A DNA stretch of 64,000 nt, taken from positions 62,001 to 126,000 of the forward strand of contig NZ_AUGM01000013.1 of NCBI RefSeq assembly GCF_000422665.1, in the 5' to 3' direction. The translations under genes were made by a program, and so were the position numbers. This DNA is from Ferrimonas senticii DSM 18821. GTDB taxonomy: Bacteria; Pseudomonadota; Gammaproteobacteria; Enterobacterales; Shewanellaceae. The stretch's first letter is position 1; each line of letters begins with the position of its first letter. Positions 28,419-37,483 of this stretch are shown here, piece after piece. Below the pieces are notes generated by a model that worked only from the letters and a program-made list of their open reading frames with translations, was not told where the DNA came from and did not search any database.

Positions 28419-28453
28419 AAAAAAAGCCCGCGAGGGATTAACCGTCGCGGGCT
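28419..28453 (-). terminator. Terminator of the sugar ABC/kinase operon
   Basis: AGCCCGCGA and TCGCGGGCT form a 9-bp stem, followed on the minus strand by seven T. It lies about 25 bp after the stop of the FGGY kinase. Confidence 0.88.
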
Positions 28454-28477
28454 GTAGGTCAGGCTAACATTCAGCGG

Positions 28478-30112
28478 TTAGAACTCGGCCATCATCGCTT
28501 TGTAGGCGCAATCGTCCTGATACATCTGCTGGAACACCTGATATTTGGCGTCGTAGTAGCGTTTGCTCTTGGCGGTTTGCGGAGTCACGGTTTTGCCGAT
28601 GCGGCTCATGGCGTTCATCGCGTCTGGAATGTCGCTGTAACTGCCGGCGGCAACCGCGCCCAGCATCGCTGAGCCCAGCAGTACCGCTTCCGCTTCTTCT
28701 GGCAATAGCATTGCACAACCAGTGGCGTTGGCGTGCTCTTGGATAAATACCGGATTTTTGGTGCCGCCGCCGCAGGCCATGATGGTGTCGATGCGGTAAC
28801 CGGCGCCGTTTTTCTCTTCAATAATATGTCGGGTACCCAGCGCTACCGCTTGAATGGTGGCCAGATATTGCAGCGCCATATCATCCAAGGTTTTGTTCAT
28901 GGTTAGGCCGGTCATCGAGCCGGTCAGGTGCGGGTTGGCCCGTGGTGAACGGTTGCCGTGGAAGTAGGGCAGCACGTGACGATCGCGGGTCAGATAAGCG
29001 ATATCTTCCTTGCTGCCTGCCATCGCCAGCAGCGCATCGTTGAGCAGTTCATAGATGGTCTTGCCTGCCGCTTGCGCTTGTTCCAGTGCTTGGCCGTGGA
29101 ACGGGTGGGCGGCAATCACATGATCGATCAATGCCCCGGTAGCGGATTGGCCGCCCTCGTTGAGCCAGTAGCCCGGGATCATCGCGCTGTAGTAGGCGCC
29201 CCAAATGCCATCGATAAAACGGGCGGTTTTGGAGACGGTCATATGGCAGCTGGAGGTGCCGCCGATCAGCGCCAGACGGGTATCAAAATCCGCCGCTTCG
29301 CCGGTCATCCCAGCGGCGCCGAGGACGCCAATGCCACCGGCGTGGGCATCGATGATTGAGGTGCCCACTTTGGTGCCGCGCACCAAGCCCAGCTCTTGCG
29401 CGGCTTTGGTGGACAGGCCATTACCCAGCGGTGCGCCCATCGGTTTGATTTCGCTGCCGATACGACGGGCGTTGTTGTCTAGCAGATCTTCCAGGCCAAT
29501 GGACTCAAAGTAGCTCTTATCCCACTTGTCTTCGTGGCCAAGGTAGGTCCATTTACACACGGTCGAGCACAGCGAGCGGCTGTCGTCGCCGGTGGCTTTC
29601 CAGGTCAGAAAATCCGGCAGATCGAAGAAGTAACCGGCGTTGCTCCACGTGGTTGGCATGTTCTCTTTCAGCCACAGCAGTTTCGGTGTTTGCATCTCTG
29701 GCGAGATGGTGTTGCCAACAAACGCCAGCACTGGATGCTTACCGGCGTTGATCCGATCCGCTTGGGCAATCGCGCGGTGATCCATCCACATAATGATGTT
29801 CTGCTCGCTGCGGCCGGTTGGGCTGGCGGTCAGCGGCAGGCCTTGTTTATCCAGCACCACCATCGAACAGGTGGCATCAAAGCCGATCCCTTTAACCTGA
29901 ATTGGTTCGATGCCGGATTGCGCAAGGGCATCGCGTACCGCGAGGCAAACGCAGTGCCAGATGTCGTCGGAGGATTGCTCAACGAAGTTGGCTTTTGGCT
30001 TAAAGATCTGGATGTCGCGCTTGGCTTCACCGGCCTTACGACCTTGGGCATCAAATACCCCAGCGCGGGCACTGCCACTACCGACATCAACACCAATGAA
30101 ATAGCTGGTCAT
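28478..30112 (-). CDS. FGGY-family pentulose kinase (D-ribulokinase type)
   Basis: 544 residues. The N-terminal phosphate-binding motif [15 protein letters not shown] and the pair [11 protein letters not shown] are typical of the D-ribulokinase branch of FGGY kinases, which phosphorylate ketopentoses with ATP in the cytoplasm. The C-terminal ATPase half has [12 protein letters not shown]. It is the last gene of a five-gene operon with a complete sugar ABC importer, so the imported sugar is presumably its substrate. No dehydrogenase, isomerase or regulator gene is adjacent. D-ribulose is a guess from the family; another ketose is possible. Confidence 0.85.
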   Translation of the reverse strand: MTSYFIGVDVGSGSARAGVFDAQGRKAGEAKRDIQIFKPKANFVEQSSDDIWHCVCLAVRDALAQSGIEPIQVKGIGFDATCSMVVLDKQGLPLTASPTGRSEQNIIMWMDHRAIAQADRINAGKHPVLAFVGNTISPEMQTPKLLWLKENMPTTWSNAGYFFDLPDFLTWKATGDDSRSLCSTVCKWTYLGHEDKWDKSYFESIGLEDLLDNNARRIGSEIKPMGAPLGNGLSTKAAQELGLVRGTKVGTSIIDAHAGGIGVLGAAGMTGEAADFDTRLALIGGTSSCHMTVSKTARFIDGIWGAYYSAMIPGYWLNEGGQSATGALIDHVIAAHPFHGQALEQAQAAGKTIYELLNDALLAMAGSKEDIAYLTRDRHVLPYFHGNRSPRANPHLTGSMTGLTMNKTLDDMALQYLATIQAVALGTRHIIEEKNGAGYRIDTIMACGGGTKNPVFIQEHANATGCAMLLPEEAEAVLLGSAMLGAVAAGSYSDIPDAMNAMSRIGKTVTPQTAKSKRYYDAKYQVFQQMYQDDCAYKAMMAEF

Positions 30113-30121
30113 ATTCGATTC

Positions 30122-31081
30122 CTATGCTTTGTATTTTTGCAGGGCGATAAACAGGATCAGGATCCCGCCCCACAGTGCCATGGTCAGGTAGCTGGAAACG
30201 CCCAGCAGGTTCAGGCCACTTTCTAAGGTTTGCAGTACCACCAGCGCCAAACCGATGCCGATGATCCGGCCAAAACCGCCATCGGGGTTAATCCCGCCCA
30301 GTACCGACGCCAAAATCGCTACCAGCAGGTAGGACTCGCCGTAACCGGCTTTGGCGGAGTTAAACTTAGCCATCATGATGATCGCCGCCACCCAGCACAG
30401 GATGGAGGAGAGGATGTAGACGTACACCAGTGACTTTTTGGTGTTGATGCCACTAAAACGGCTGGCGGTTTCGTTAGAGCCGATCAGGTAGATAGCACGT
30501 CCCAGCGGGGTGTGTTCCAGCACCGCCCACAGCGCCATTGCGAACAGCACGAACAGCACCAGCGGCATTGGAATGCCGGCGATTGCGCCATTACCCAAGC
30601 TTTGCAGTGCCTCTGGGAAGCCGGAGATCACGCTGCCTTCGGAGATCAGCACGTTTAGGCCGTTGATAAAGGTCATCATCCCCAAGGTCGCCAGAATCGG
30701 TGATACGCCGACATAGGCGATCAACACACCATTAGCGATACCGATGACGATGGCAGTCACCAGACCGGCCGCCAGCGCGGTGGCCAGCATGGCGCTGCTG
30801 TTTGGATCTTGAGTAATGATGCTAGCCATCACCAGCGAACAGGCGTTGGCGGTAGCGATGATCGACAGGTTAATGCCGCCGGTCAGCATACAGACCGCCA
30901 TCGCTAGGGCGAAGATCCCCAGCAGCGGCATCTGCGATGACATCGATTGCAGGTTGGCCAGCGAGAAAAAGGTGCTGCCCGAAGTAGCGGCCATCAGCGC
31001 CAGAATGGCCACTAGGATCACCAGCAGATAGCGGATATTGCGATCGCTTGGCAGTTTCAGCGCGTTGATTACGGAGTCCAT
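30122..31081 (-). CDS. Sugar ABC transporter permease 2 (RbsC/LsrD family)
   Basis: Inner-membrane permease of 319 residues, BPD_transp_2 family. It has about eight to ten hydrophobic helices and the coupling-loop region LIGSNETASRFSGINTKKSLVYVYILSSILCWVAA, typical of ribose/AI-2 type permeases. Its start overlaps the stop of the other permease by one base, and the kinase follows after 9 bp. The two permeases probably form a heterodimer. Confidence 0.9.
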   Translation of the reverse strand: MDSVINALKLPSDRNIRYLLVILVAILALMAATSGSTFFSLANLQSMSSQMPLLGIFALAMAVCMLTGGINLSIIATANACSLVMASIITQDPNSSAMLATALAAGLVTAIVIGIANGVLIAYVGVSPILATLGMMTFINGLNVLISEGSVISGFPEALQSLGNGAIAGIPMPLVLFVLFAMALWAVLEHTPLGRAIYLIGSNETASRFSGINTKKSLVYVYILSSILCWVAAIIMMAKFNSAKAGYGESYLLVAILASVLGGINPDGGFGRIIGIGLALVVLQTLESGLNLLGVSSYLTMALWGGILILFIALQKYKA

Positions 31082-32064
31082 CAGATCGCCTTCTTAGCTT
31101 GTTGTTTTTCGTTGAGCGCGGTGATGCTGATGCTCAGCAGGATGATCAAACCGGTCACCACGGTGTGCCAGTAGGATGGTACCCCCAGCAGGGTCAGGCC
31201 GTTTTTCAGGATAGCCAGCAGCGCCACCCCTAAAATCACCCCCAGCAGCGAACCTTTGCCGCCGTTCATGCTGGTGCCGCCGAGTATCACTGCCGCTAGC
31301 ACGCCCAGTTCAAAGCCCATCAGTGCGTTCGGCGCCACCGATTGGGTGATCTGCATCTGCACGATGGCGGCAATACCCGCCAGCGCGCCCATGTAGCCGT
31401 AGACGAACAGATTGAGGCCAAACAGGTTTACGCCGATGCGACTGGCGGCATCGGCGTTGCCACCGATGGCGTAAATTTGCCGACCGATGCGGGTTTTGCC
31501 CATCAGCAGCGAGGTAATGGCGATGGTGCCCAGCAGCACCATGATTGGCAGATTAAGGGCGTAGTCGTAGCCGTCGCTGCCGACAAACGGCAGCACTTCG
31601 ACGCCGTTCATAAACCAATCGTCAAAGCCATACAGCCATTCGCCGTTGCTGAAGTAGATCAGCGCGCCAAAGTAGACGTTGAGCATGGCGATGGTGATGA
31701 TGATCGCCGGCACTTTCAGCTTGTACACCAAGGCGGCGTTGATCATCCCCAGCAGGATGCCGATGGCGGCGGCCATCGCAAACGCCAGCGGGAAGTTACC
31801 GCCGTTGGCGAGAATGTAACTGGCGGTTAGGTACTGGGCGATAGAGGCAGTAGCTGGGAATGAGATATCGATGCCACCGGCGATCAACACCACAAACAGA
31901 CCGCAGGCCATGATCCCCAGAATTGCCGAGCTAACGGTCATATCGAAGATGTTGCCAAGGGTCATAAAGTCTTCGCTGGCGACGGTTAAGCCGGCCACCA
32001 ACAACAGCGTCAATGCCGCCAGATGAAACTCGTGGCTGTGCAATAGGCGTTTAAAATCAGGCAT
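31081..32064 (-). CDS. Sugar ABC transporter permease 1 (RbsC/LsrC family)
   Basis: Inner-membrane permease of 327 residues from the same family as its neighbour but clearly different in sequence. The motif YAIGGNADAASRIGVNLFGLNLFVYGYMGALAGIAA marks the coupling loop, and LGGTSMNGGKGSLLGVILG is the conserved C-terminal segment. The start overlaps the ATPase gene by 8 bp, so the two are translated in a coupled manner. Confidence 0.9.
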   Translation of the reverse strand: MPDFKRLLHSHEFHLAALTLLLVAGLTVASEDFMTLGNIFDMTVSSAILGIMACGLFVVLIAGGIDISFPATASIAQYLTASYILANGGNFPLAFAMAAAIGILLGMINAALVYKLKVPAIIITIAMLNVYFGALIYFSNGEWLYGFDDWFMNGVEVLPFVGSDGYDYALNLPIMVLLGTIAITSLLMGKTRIGRQIYAIGGNADAASRIGVNLFGLNLFVYGYMGALAGIAAIVQMQITQSVAPNALMGFELGVLAAVILGGTSMNGGKGSLLGVILGVALLAILKNGLTLLGVPSYWHTVVTGLIILLSISITALNEKQQAKKAI

Positions 32065-33553
32065 TGACTGCCTCCATGATCTCCTGCTCGGTGCAGCAGG
32101 CTGGGTGGAACTGGTGGGTAAAGCGACCGTCTTTCATGACGATCACCCGATGGCTGTTGAAGTAGACCTCTGGGATCTCATCGCTGACCATCAAAATCGC
32201 CATCCCTTTGGCGGCCAAGTCTTTGGCGATCTGGTAGATGCTCTCTTTGTTGGCGATATCAACACCGACGGTCGGCGCATCCAAGATCAGCACTTGCGGC
32301 TCGGCGGCAATCCATTTGGCGATGGCGATGCGCTGGGCATTACCACCGGATAGGCTGGTGACCGGCAGTTTTGGATCGGACACTTTGATCGACAGCGATT
32401 CAATCAAGCGGCTCACCAGTGAGTTGGCTTTGCCATGATCAAGTCGACCTTTATTGCTTAGCCGCGGCAAAATCGCGGCGGTGGTGTTGTCGCTGATGCT
32501 TTGGTTCATCACCAAGCCGGTGGTCATCCGGTCTTCGGTAACGTAGCCGATGCCGTGCTTGATGGCGTCGCGGTTATGCCGCAACGATACCGTTTGGCCA
32601 TTAACCAGGATCTCGCCGCTGTCGGGTTTGCTCATGCCAAACAGGCTTAGGCACAGTTCGCTGCGGCCAGAGCCCAGCAGACCGGTGATCGACACAATTT
32701 CGCCGGCGCGCAGGGTCAGATCGATATCGGCAAATTGTCCCTGTTTGCTCAGTTTGTTGGTTGCCAACAGCACATCGCTGCCGTCGGTTTTAGCAGTGAA
32801 TTCGCCGATAGGGGAGAACTCAAACCGTTGGCCAGTCATCAGGTAGGCCAGCTCGTCGCTGTCGACCTCGTCGGCGTTGTAGGTGCCGATGGTTACGCCG
32901 TCGCGGATCACGGTGATGCGATCGGAGATCTCCATCACCTCATCCAGTTTGTGGCTCACGAACACCACGGTGATGCCGCGGGCTTTTAAGTCCGACACCA
33001 CTTTAATCAGGTTGTTGACCTCGGTGCGGGTGAGCGAGGCGGTTGGCTCATCCATGATCACCAGCTTGGCATCGGCGGCCATCGCGCGGCAGATCGCCAC
33101 CAACTGACACTGGGCGATCGACAGTTGTTCAACGCGCTTATCCAGCGGCAACTCGACTCCGACTTTGTTCATCGCCTCGATGGCGATGGCGCGCAGTCGC
33201 TTTTTGCTAGCAAAACCTTGGTACCACTTGATGTGATCCTGAACCGCGATGTTTTCATACACGGTGAGGTTGGGGAACAGCGACAGGTCTTGGTAGATCA
33301 CCTGCACGCCGTGATTGATCGACTGCTGCGGGGTCAGACGGCTGTACTGTTTGCCGTTGATGATGATCTGCGCCCCTTGCTCTGGCGCATGCACGCCGGA
33401 GATCACTTTAAACAGGGTGCTTTTGCCACAGCCGTTTTTGCCTGCTAAGCAGTGCACTTCGCCGCGATTGAAGCTGAGGTTGATGTCGCTTAATGCCTTT
33501 ACCGAGCCAAAGTGCTTGGAGACGTTTTTCAGCGTGATGAATTCGTTGGACAT
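32057..33553 (-). CDS. Sugar ABC transporter ATPase, two fused ABC domains
   Basis: RbsA/LsrA-type ATPase of 498 residues energising the importer. The first domain has Walker A GKNGCGKST and Walker B LVIMDEPTAS. Its signature LSIAQCQLV is degenerate, as is usual. The second domain has GLLGSGRSE, LSGGNAQRIAIAKWIA and LILDAPTVGVD. The frame is open to 33,664, but the conserved start MSNEFITLKNVSKHFG begins at the ATG at 33,553. The 120 bp before it hold a hairpin rather than coding sequence. Confidence 0.92.
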   Translation of the reverse strand: MSNEFITLKNVSKHFGSVKALSDINLSFNRGEVHCLAGKNGCGKSTLFKVISGVHAPEQGAQIIINGKQYSRLTPQQSINHGVQVIYQDLSLFPNLTVYENIAVQDHIKWYQGFASKKRLRAIAIEAMNKVGVELPLDKRVEQLSIAQCQLVAICRAMAADAKLVIMDEPTASLTRTEVNNLIKVVSDLKARGITVVFVSHKLDEVMEISDRITVIRDGVTIGTYNADEVDSDELAYLMTGQRFEFSPIGEFTAKTDGSDVLLATNKLSKQGQFADIDLTLRAGEIVSITGLLGSGRSELCLSLFGMSKPDSGEILVNGQTVSLRHNRDAIKHGIGYVTEDRMTTGLVMNQSISDNTTAAILPRLSNKGRLDHGKANSLVSRLIESLSIKVSDPKLPVTSLSGGNAQRIAIAKWIAAEPQVLILDAPTVGVDIANKESIYQIAKDLAAKGMAILMVSDEIPEVYFNSHRVIVMKDGRFTHQFHPACCTEQEIMEAVNA

Positions 33554-33618
33554 GGGATCTTGCGGATAACCAGGGGTCGATTCGAGTGCCGTCGCCAACT
33601 GGCGGCGGAGTAAGAAGC

Positions 33619-33640
33619 GAGCCCCACAACTGCGGGGCTC
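33619..33640 (-). promoter_or_regulatory. Intercistronic stem-loop between binding-protein and ATPase genes
   Basis: GAGCCCC and GGGGCTC form a 7-bp G+C-rich stem with an 8-base loop, 34 bp after the binding-protein stop. No T-run follows, so it is more likely an mRNA-stabilising or partial-termination element. Such elements give periplasmic binding proteins higher expression than the membrane components. Confidence 0.6.
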
Positions 33641-33673
33641 ATTATTGGTTGGCTCAGTGGCCATTGTCAGCGC

Positions 33674-34648
33674 TTAGAAGCCGAGGCTGCGGGCGTTGTT
33701 CTTGTCCACTTCGAGGATCTTGTTGAACTTCACTACGCGGGTGTCGCTGTTCACTTCAGCGGCGCCAAGGTTCTTGATCTCAAGGCCGTTTTTGACCTGC
33801 TGACCATCCAGCATCATCTTGGCTACCGATACCAGCGCGTAACCGGCGTCCGCAGGGTTCCACAGGAAGCCCTTGTCGATTTCGCCGCGCATCAGGTAAG
33901 GCGCTGCTTGGCTTGGCATCAGGATGCCAACGGTGTTGATCTTGTTCTTAGCGCGCTTTTTCTTAATTGCTTCACCGGCGCCAATCAGACCCAAAGAGCC
34001 GTAAGATACGATGCCGGTCATATCTGGGTGGGCTTTCATTAGATCGTTAGTGGCGGCGTAAGAGGCATCGACGCTTTCAGCCACTGGCATCCGCGAGGTG
34101 ACTTCGTACATCTCTGGGTAGGTTGCTTTCTGGTAGGCGATTGCCAGATCCGCCCAGTTGTTGTGCAGTGGTACGGTCAGCGAGCCAACGTAAACCGCGT
34201 AACCGCCTTTGCCGCCCATGTGTTTAGCCAGTTCATCCATGGTCGCTTTGGCGTAAGCGGCGTTATCTAGGGTCTCGATATCCCAATCGGCACCGTGGCC
34301 ATCTGGGGATTCGTGGGTCAGTACCACGATGCCTTGCTCGCGCGCCTTCTTAAATACTGGCTCCAGCACGGTTACGTCGTTTGGTACCACGGTGATGGCA
34401 TCCACGCCTTTGGCGATCAAATCTTCGATGATCTTTACCTGCTGCGCTGGATCTGGGGTAGATGGGCCCACTTGGCGTGCGTTTACGCCCAAGTCGGTGG
34501 CGGCCAGTTCAACGCCTTTATTCATCTGGTTGAACCATGGAATGCCGGCCACTTTAACCACGTTAACGATCTCGTAGTCTTTGGCACTTACGCCGGCAGT
34601 CAGCATCGCGAGAGACAGTGCAGCTACTTTGAAGATTGATTTTTTCAC
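33674..34648 (-). CDS. Periplasmic sugar-binding protein (RhaS/LsrB-like)
   Basis: Periplasmic binding protein of 324 residues, Peripla_BP_4 family. A clear signal peptide is present (MKKSIFKVAALSLAMLTAGVSA). The N-lobe starts EIVNVVKVAGIPWFNQMNKGVELAATDLG and contains GPSTPDPAQQVKIIEDLIAKGVDAITVVPND, the usual ligand-lobe pattern of the LsrB/rhamnose/ribose group. It is the first gene of the operon and is separated from the ATPase by a stem-loop. The ligand cannot be told from the sequence; AI-2 is unlikely because the kinase is not LsrK-like. Confidence 0.9.
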   Translation of the reverse strand: MKKSIFKVAALSLAMLTAGVSAKDYEIVNVVKVAGIPWFNQMNKGVELAATDLGVNARQVGPSTPDPAQQVKIIEDLIAKGVDAITVVPNDVTVLEPVFKKAREQGIVVLTHESPDGHGADWDIETLDNAAYAKATMDELAKHMGGKGGYAVYVGSLTVPLHNNWADLAIAYQKATYPEMYEVTSRMPVAESVDASYAATNDLMKAHPDMTGIVSYGSLGLIGAGEAIKKKRAKNKINTVGILMPSQAAPYLMRGEIDKGFLWNPADAGYALVSVAKMMLDGQQVKNGLEIKNLGAAEVNSDTRVVKFNKILEVDKNNARSLGF

Positions 34649-34845
34649 CTTAATTCACCTTAACCTTGATGCAGACTAACCTGCGTTTTGATGGCGAAAA
34701 TATAAATCCAGCCCCTGCTGATTTCCGTTCGTCACTGGGGTTTTGTGATCGCTGACCAAAATCGTGAAAACGCGGGAAAATTGGTGAAAACAAAAGGTTA
34801 AATTGGGCAACTGATGAAATTAAACGACGTCACATTGGTTGCGTG

Positions 34846-34857
34846 ATAACGTTGCCG
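34846..34857 (+). repeat. 12-bp direct repeat copy 1 in the sugar-operon leader
   Basis: ATAACGTTGCCG, repeated exactly at 35,068-35,079. Copy 1 continues into the palindrome GTTGCCGCAAC. An exact 12-mer repeat within a 470-bp leader is unlikely by chance, so it may be a regulator site. Coding sequence is absent from 34,649 to 35,160. Confidence 0.45.
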
Positions 34858-34901
34858 CAACAATGATGTTTGATGGTGATTACATTACTAAAGTGAAAGC
34901 G

Positions 34902-34913
34902 TGTGAATTCACA
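34902..34913. promoter_or_regulatory. Palindromic operator candidate 1 upstream of the sugar operon
   Basis: TGTGAATTCACA is a perfect palindrome 254 bp before the binding-protein start. Its core GTGAATTCAC recurs with one central change 54 bp away. The spacer is two bases, not the six of a CRP site. The regulator is unknown. Confidence 0.45.
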
Positions 34914-34955
34914 GGATTGCTCAGAGTGGTGGCGAATTTTGATTGGTGATTCGTG

Positions 34956-34967
34956 AGTGAAGTCACT
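34956..34967. promoter_or_regulatory. Palindromic operator candidate 2 upstream of the sugar operon
   Basis: AGTGAAGTCACT, core GTGAAGTCAC, lies 54 bp from candidate 1 (about five helical turns), which suits a dimeric repressor bound at two sites on the same DNA face. A further half-site GTGAAATC lies at about 34,987. Confidence 0.4.
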
Positions 34968-35067
34968 TTATGACTGCGAGGACACTGTGAAATCTTAATG
35001 GCGTTACAGTATTGATATTAAAGCAGGGTGTTTAATTGGTCAATAAATCGTCACAAACTGTAATTGA

Positions 35068-35079
35068 ATAACGTTGCCG
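35068..35079 (+). repeat. 12-bp direct repeat copy 2 in the sugar-operon leader
   Basis: Second exact copy of ATAACGTTGCCG, 222 bp from the first. It lies between the tRNA-Pro terminator and the palindromes. Confidence 0.45.
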
Positions 35080-35114
35080 ACCGACAAGTGTCTGAGGCGA
35101 TATAAATGCAAACA

Positions 35115-35147
35115 CGAAAAAGCCCGCAGTTCGATGAACTGCGGGCT
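35115..35147 (-). terminator. Terminator of the tRNA-Pro gene
   Basis: AGCCCGCAGTTC and GAACTGCGGGCT form a perfect 12-bp stem around GAT, followed on the minus strand by TTTTT. It lies 14 bp after the CCA end of the tRNA. Confidence 0.9.
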
Positions 35148-35160
35148 TAATCTGAATTAG

Positions 35161-35237
35161 TGGTCGGCCAGAGAGGATTTGAACCTCCGACCCCTGACAC
35201 CCCATGACAGTGCGCTACCTGGCTGCGCTACTGGCCG
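35161..35237 (-). tRNA. tRNA-Pro (anticodon GGG)
   Basis: Read on the minus strand, 77 bases form a complete cloverleaf. The acceptor stem is CGGCCAG/CTGGCCG, the D-arm has GCGCAGCCAGGTAGCGC, and the anticodon loop is ATGGGGT with GGG at 34-36. The T-arm is GGAGGTTCAAATCCTCT, and the 3' ACCA is encoded. The anticodon stem has the U-U mismatch also seen in E. coli tRNA-Pro(GGG). It is a single gene with its own terminator. Confidence 0.95.
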
Positions 35238-35318
35238 ACTTCGAAATCAATCTTAAAGGGCGACCGCGAAATTGCAATAGGCCTTTGAGTTAACTGACGT
35301 TTGTTTGCGCACTTTGGT

Positions 35319-37103
35319 CTATTGAGCCAAGAAGCGGCCGCCTTCTTCCATCATCTGCAGTAGGGTCTGCACGTCCAAATTGGCGTCGCTTTGGCGCTGG
35401 TAGTCGTGATTAAACATCCGGTAGTCGCCCCGGTTATCGACCACGGTGGTGGCACTGTCGGTTTGCACCGCAAAGGCGCGACTGTTGCCCATTACCAAGT
35501 AAGGTCGTGGGTTTGGTTGATACAGATCGGCGCCTAAGCTGTAGTCGCTGCTGGGGTTGGTGCAGCCGAGCAGTTGCGTCATCAGCGCCGGTGCCAAACC
35601 GTAGTGGCTGGTTTGGTAGTTGATCTCTCGCGCTGGTTGGTGTGGCCAGCGGATCAACAGCGGCGTGGCGGTGGCGGCGATGCTGAAATCGTTACTGTCG
35701 CTGGCGCGCATATCGGTGGAAAAGCGGTGGCCGTTGTTGCCGGTGATGATCAACAGGGTGTCATCGCCAGCGGCCGCGACTAGCCGTTGCAACTGGCCGT
35801 CGATAAATCGCAGCGACTGTCGATATTGGTTGAACAGCACCAACTGGGCAGCATTCAGTTCAAAATCGGCGCGGATGGTTGGCATCCCTTGATAACCGAT
35901 AGGGGTGCTGTAATCCGCGGGAGCGCGCAGGCCAACGATGTTCACTTGTGGTTGGTTGTGATTGGCGATGGTGGCGATCACACTGTTAACCACATTGATG
36001 TCTCGTTCGGCGGTCACCGCATCGCCTTCACTGGCAATTTGCTCAATGCCGCTAAGCCAGTGCAGGTTGCTGCTGTTGATGCTTAGGCCGAATTGATTTA
36101 GCTGATAGCCGTTGGCCAGCAACTGCGCCGTCAGTACCGGGGCAGATTGATCCAGCGCCAGCGGCTCTTGGTAATTGGGCAACATGCCATAGAGCAGGTT
36201 GTATAAGCCGATATCGGCCTGATTGCTGGCCGCACTGTGGCGCTTAAACCAATGGCTTTGACCGGCAAGCTTGGTCAGAAATGGCATGGTTTCGGCGCTG
36301 ACCATATCACTGCGCCAGCCTTCAACCAGCACCATCAGTACATCGGGGGTTCGCTCTGCATGGCATTGCAGCGGTGCCAATGGGTAATGCAGTAATGCAC
36401 TGTCGCCGGGAGAGGATTGCAACACCCCTAATTCGCGACCGTCCATCAGCCCCTGTTCTTGGATTAGGGTGCGGGCGGTGGCCGGATAGTGCAGCGGGAA
36501 AATCTTGTCTTGGGCGACAATCGGCCGATAGCCGGTGGCATCAGCCCAGATATGGATAAGATGGGAACCAACAAAGCAGCTTAGCAACAGCGCCACCACT
36601 TTGTTGCCCATCCGCTTACGGCGCACCTTATCCAACCGCTTCCATAAGCCGTTGGCAATCACTAATTGCAGTGCCAGCAGGGCGACCGGTACCACCGCTA
36701 AAATGGTTGAGTCCAATAGCGAGGTGATATCGGTACTGGCGATATCCAGCAAAAACGGATTGAGGTGCAGCCGATAGTGGGAATAGATCTCACCATCGAA
36801 GGCCAGCAAGGTCAGCCCTGCGGTGGCGATAACCGCTGCGACGCCGCGCAAAATGTGCGAAAACGGCAGCGCAAAGGTCAGCGGAAACAGCACAAACAGA
36901 TAGACCGCAAAGGCCAAAAATGCACTGTGGCCGACCAAGTTGATCGCCATGTAGAACTGCCCAAGCAGCGTTTCTGGCATGCCATGCACGAACAGATAGC
37001 GACTGCCAACCAGCATCGCTAAAAGCATATTGATAAAGGTGAACCAGTGACCCCAGAGGATCAGCGGCGATACATGATCTTTGCTGTGTTCGCTAAATGG
37101 CAT
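35319..37103 (-). CDS. yejM: Inner-membrane sulfatase-fold protein YejM (PbgA/LapC)
   Basis: 594 residues. The N-terminal part (about residues 12-190) holds five membrane helices of the DUF3413 type, beginning SPLILWGHWFTFINMLLAML. The C-terminal part is a periplasmic alkaline-phosphatase/sulfatase-like domain (VLMVLVEGWRSDMVSAETMPFL, later LLIITGNNGHRFS). In enterics PbgA/LapC senses periplasmic lipopolysaccharide and controls LpxC turnover; the domain usually lacks hydrolase activity. The neighbours yejL and divergent yejK are the standard partners. Confidence 0.93.
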   Translation of the reverse strand: MPFSEHSKDHVSPLILWGHWFTFINMLLAMLVGSRYLFVHGMPETLLGQFYMAINLVGHSAFLAFAVYLFVLFPLTFALPFSHILRGVAAVIATAGLTLLAFDGEIYSHYRLHLNPFLLDIASTDITSLLDSTILAVVPVALLALQLVIANGLWKRLDKVRRKRMGNKVVALLLSCFVGSHLIHIWADATGYRPIVAQDKIFPLHYPATARTLIQEQGLMDGRELGVLQSSPGDSALLHYPLAPLQCHAERTPDVLMVLVEGWRSDMVSAETMPFLTKLAGQSHWFKRHSAASNQADIGLYNLLYGMLPNYQEPLALDQSAPVLTAQLLANGYQLNQFGLSINSSNLHWLSGIEQIASEGDAVTAERDINVVNSVIATIANHNQPQVNIVGLRAPADYSTPIGYQGMPTIRADFELNAAQLVLFNQYRQSLRFIDGQLQRLVAAAGDDTLLIITGNNGHRFSTDMRASDSNDFSIAATATPLLIRWPHQPAREINYQTSHYGLAPALMTQLLGCTNPSSDYSLGADLYQPNPRPYLVMGNSRAFAVQTDSATTVVDNRGDYRMFNHDYQRQSDANLDVQTLLQMMEEGGRFLAQ

Positions 37104-37181
37104 GTTATGGCTTCAAGCCTTAATGGTGGCAACTATCCTACGGTGAATATTGCTGGTTATCCAGCCAGCAAATTTAATTGT

Positions 37182-37409
37182 TTACGCGTCGTCACCAGCG
37201 GCAACGGACGCCTGCAGGGCGGCGGCGAACTGCTTGGCGATGGCGGCGCGGCTCGCTGGCGCAACTTTGCTGTTGATGACGATAGTCGCGGCATTGCCCA
37301 GCGACATCAGCGCCAGATCGGTTGGGGTTTTGTGTTTTTCCAGCACCGCCAGCAGATCCGCCAACAGTTCTTCTACCTGTTGGTTGCTGTATTTTGAAAC
37401 GATAGCCAT
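37182..37409 (-). CDS. yejL: YejL family protein (DUF1414)
   Basis: 75 residues, [39 protein letters not shown] and onward, which is the conserved YejL pattern. It has no membrane segment or known activity. An AGGAA site lies before the ATG. It is 78 bp upstream of yejM on the same strand and divergent from yejK, the usual arrangement in gammaproteobacteria. Confidence 0.93.
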   Translation of the reverse strand: MAIVSKYSNQQVEELLADLLAVLEKHKTPTDLALMSLGNAATIVINSKVAPASRAAIAKQFAAALQASVAAGDDA

Positions 37410-37483
37410 GGGGATTTCCTGTGATGTTGTAAAATCGGCGCGATATAATACTCGCTTTTACAGCTGACCTCTATTGCCATCCT

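Noticed and set aside
28478..34648. Autoinducer-2 (lsr) operon
   Set aside because: The importer genes are of the same broad family, but the kinase is of the ribulokinase type and no lsrF, lsrG or lsrR gene is present.
34902..34913. CRP site before the sugar operon
   Set aside because: TGTGA and TCACA are present but separated by two bases instead of six, so a CRP dimer would not fit.
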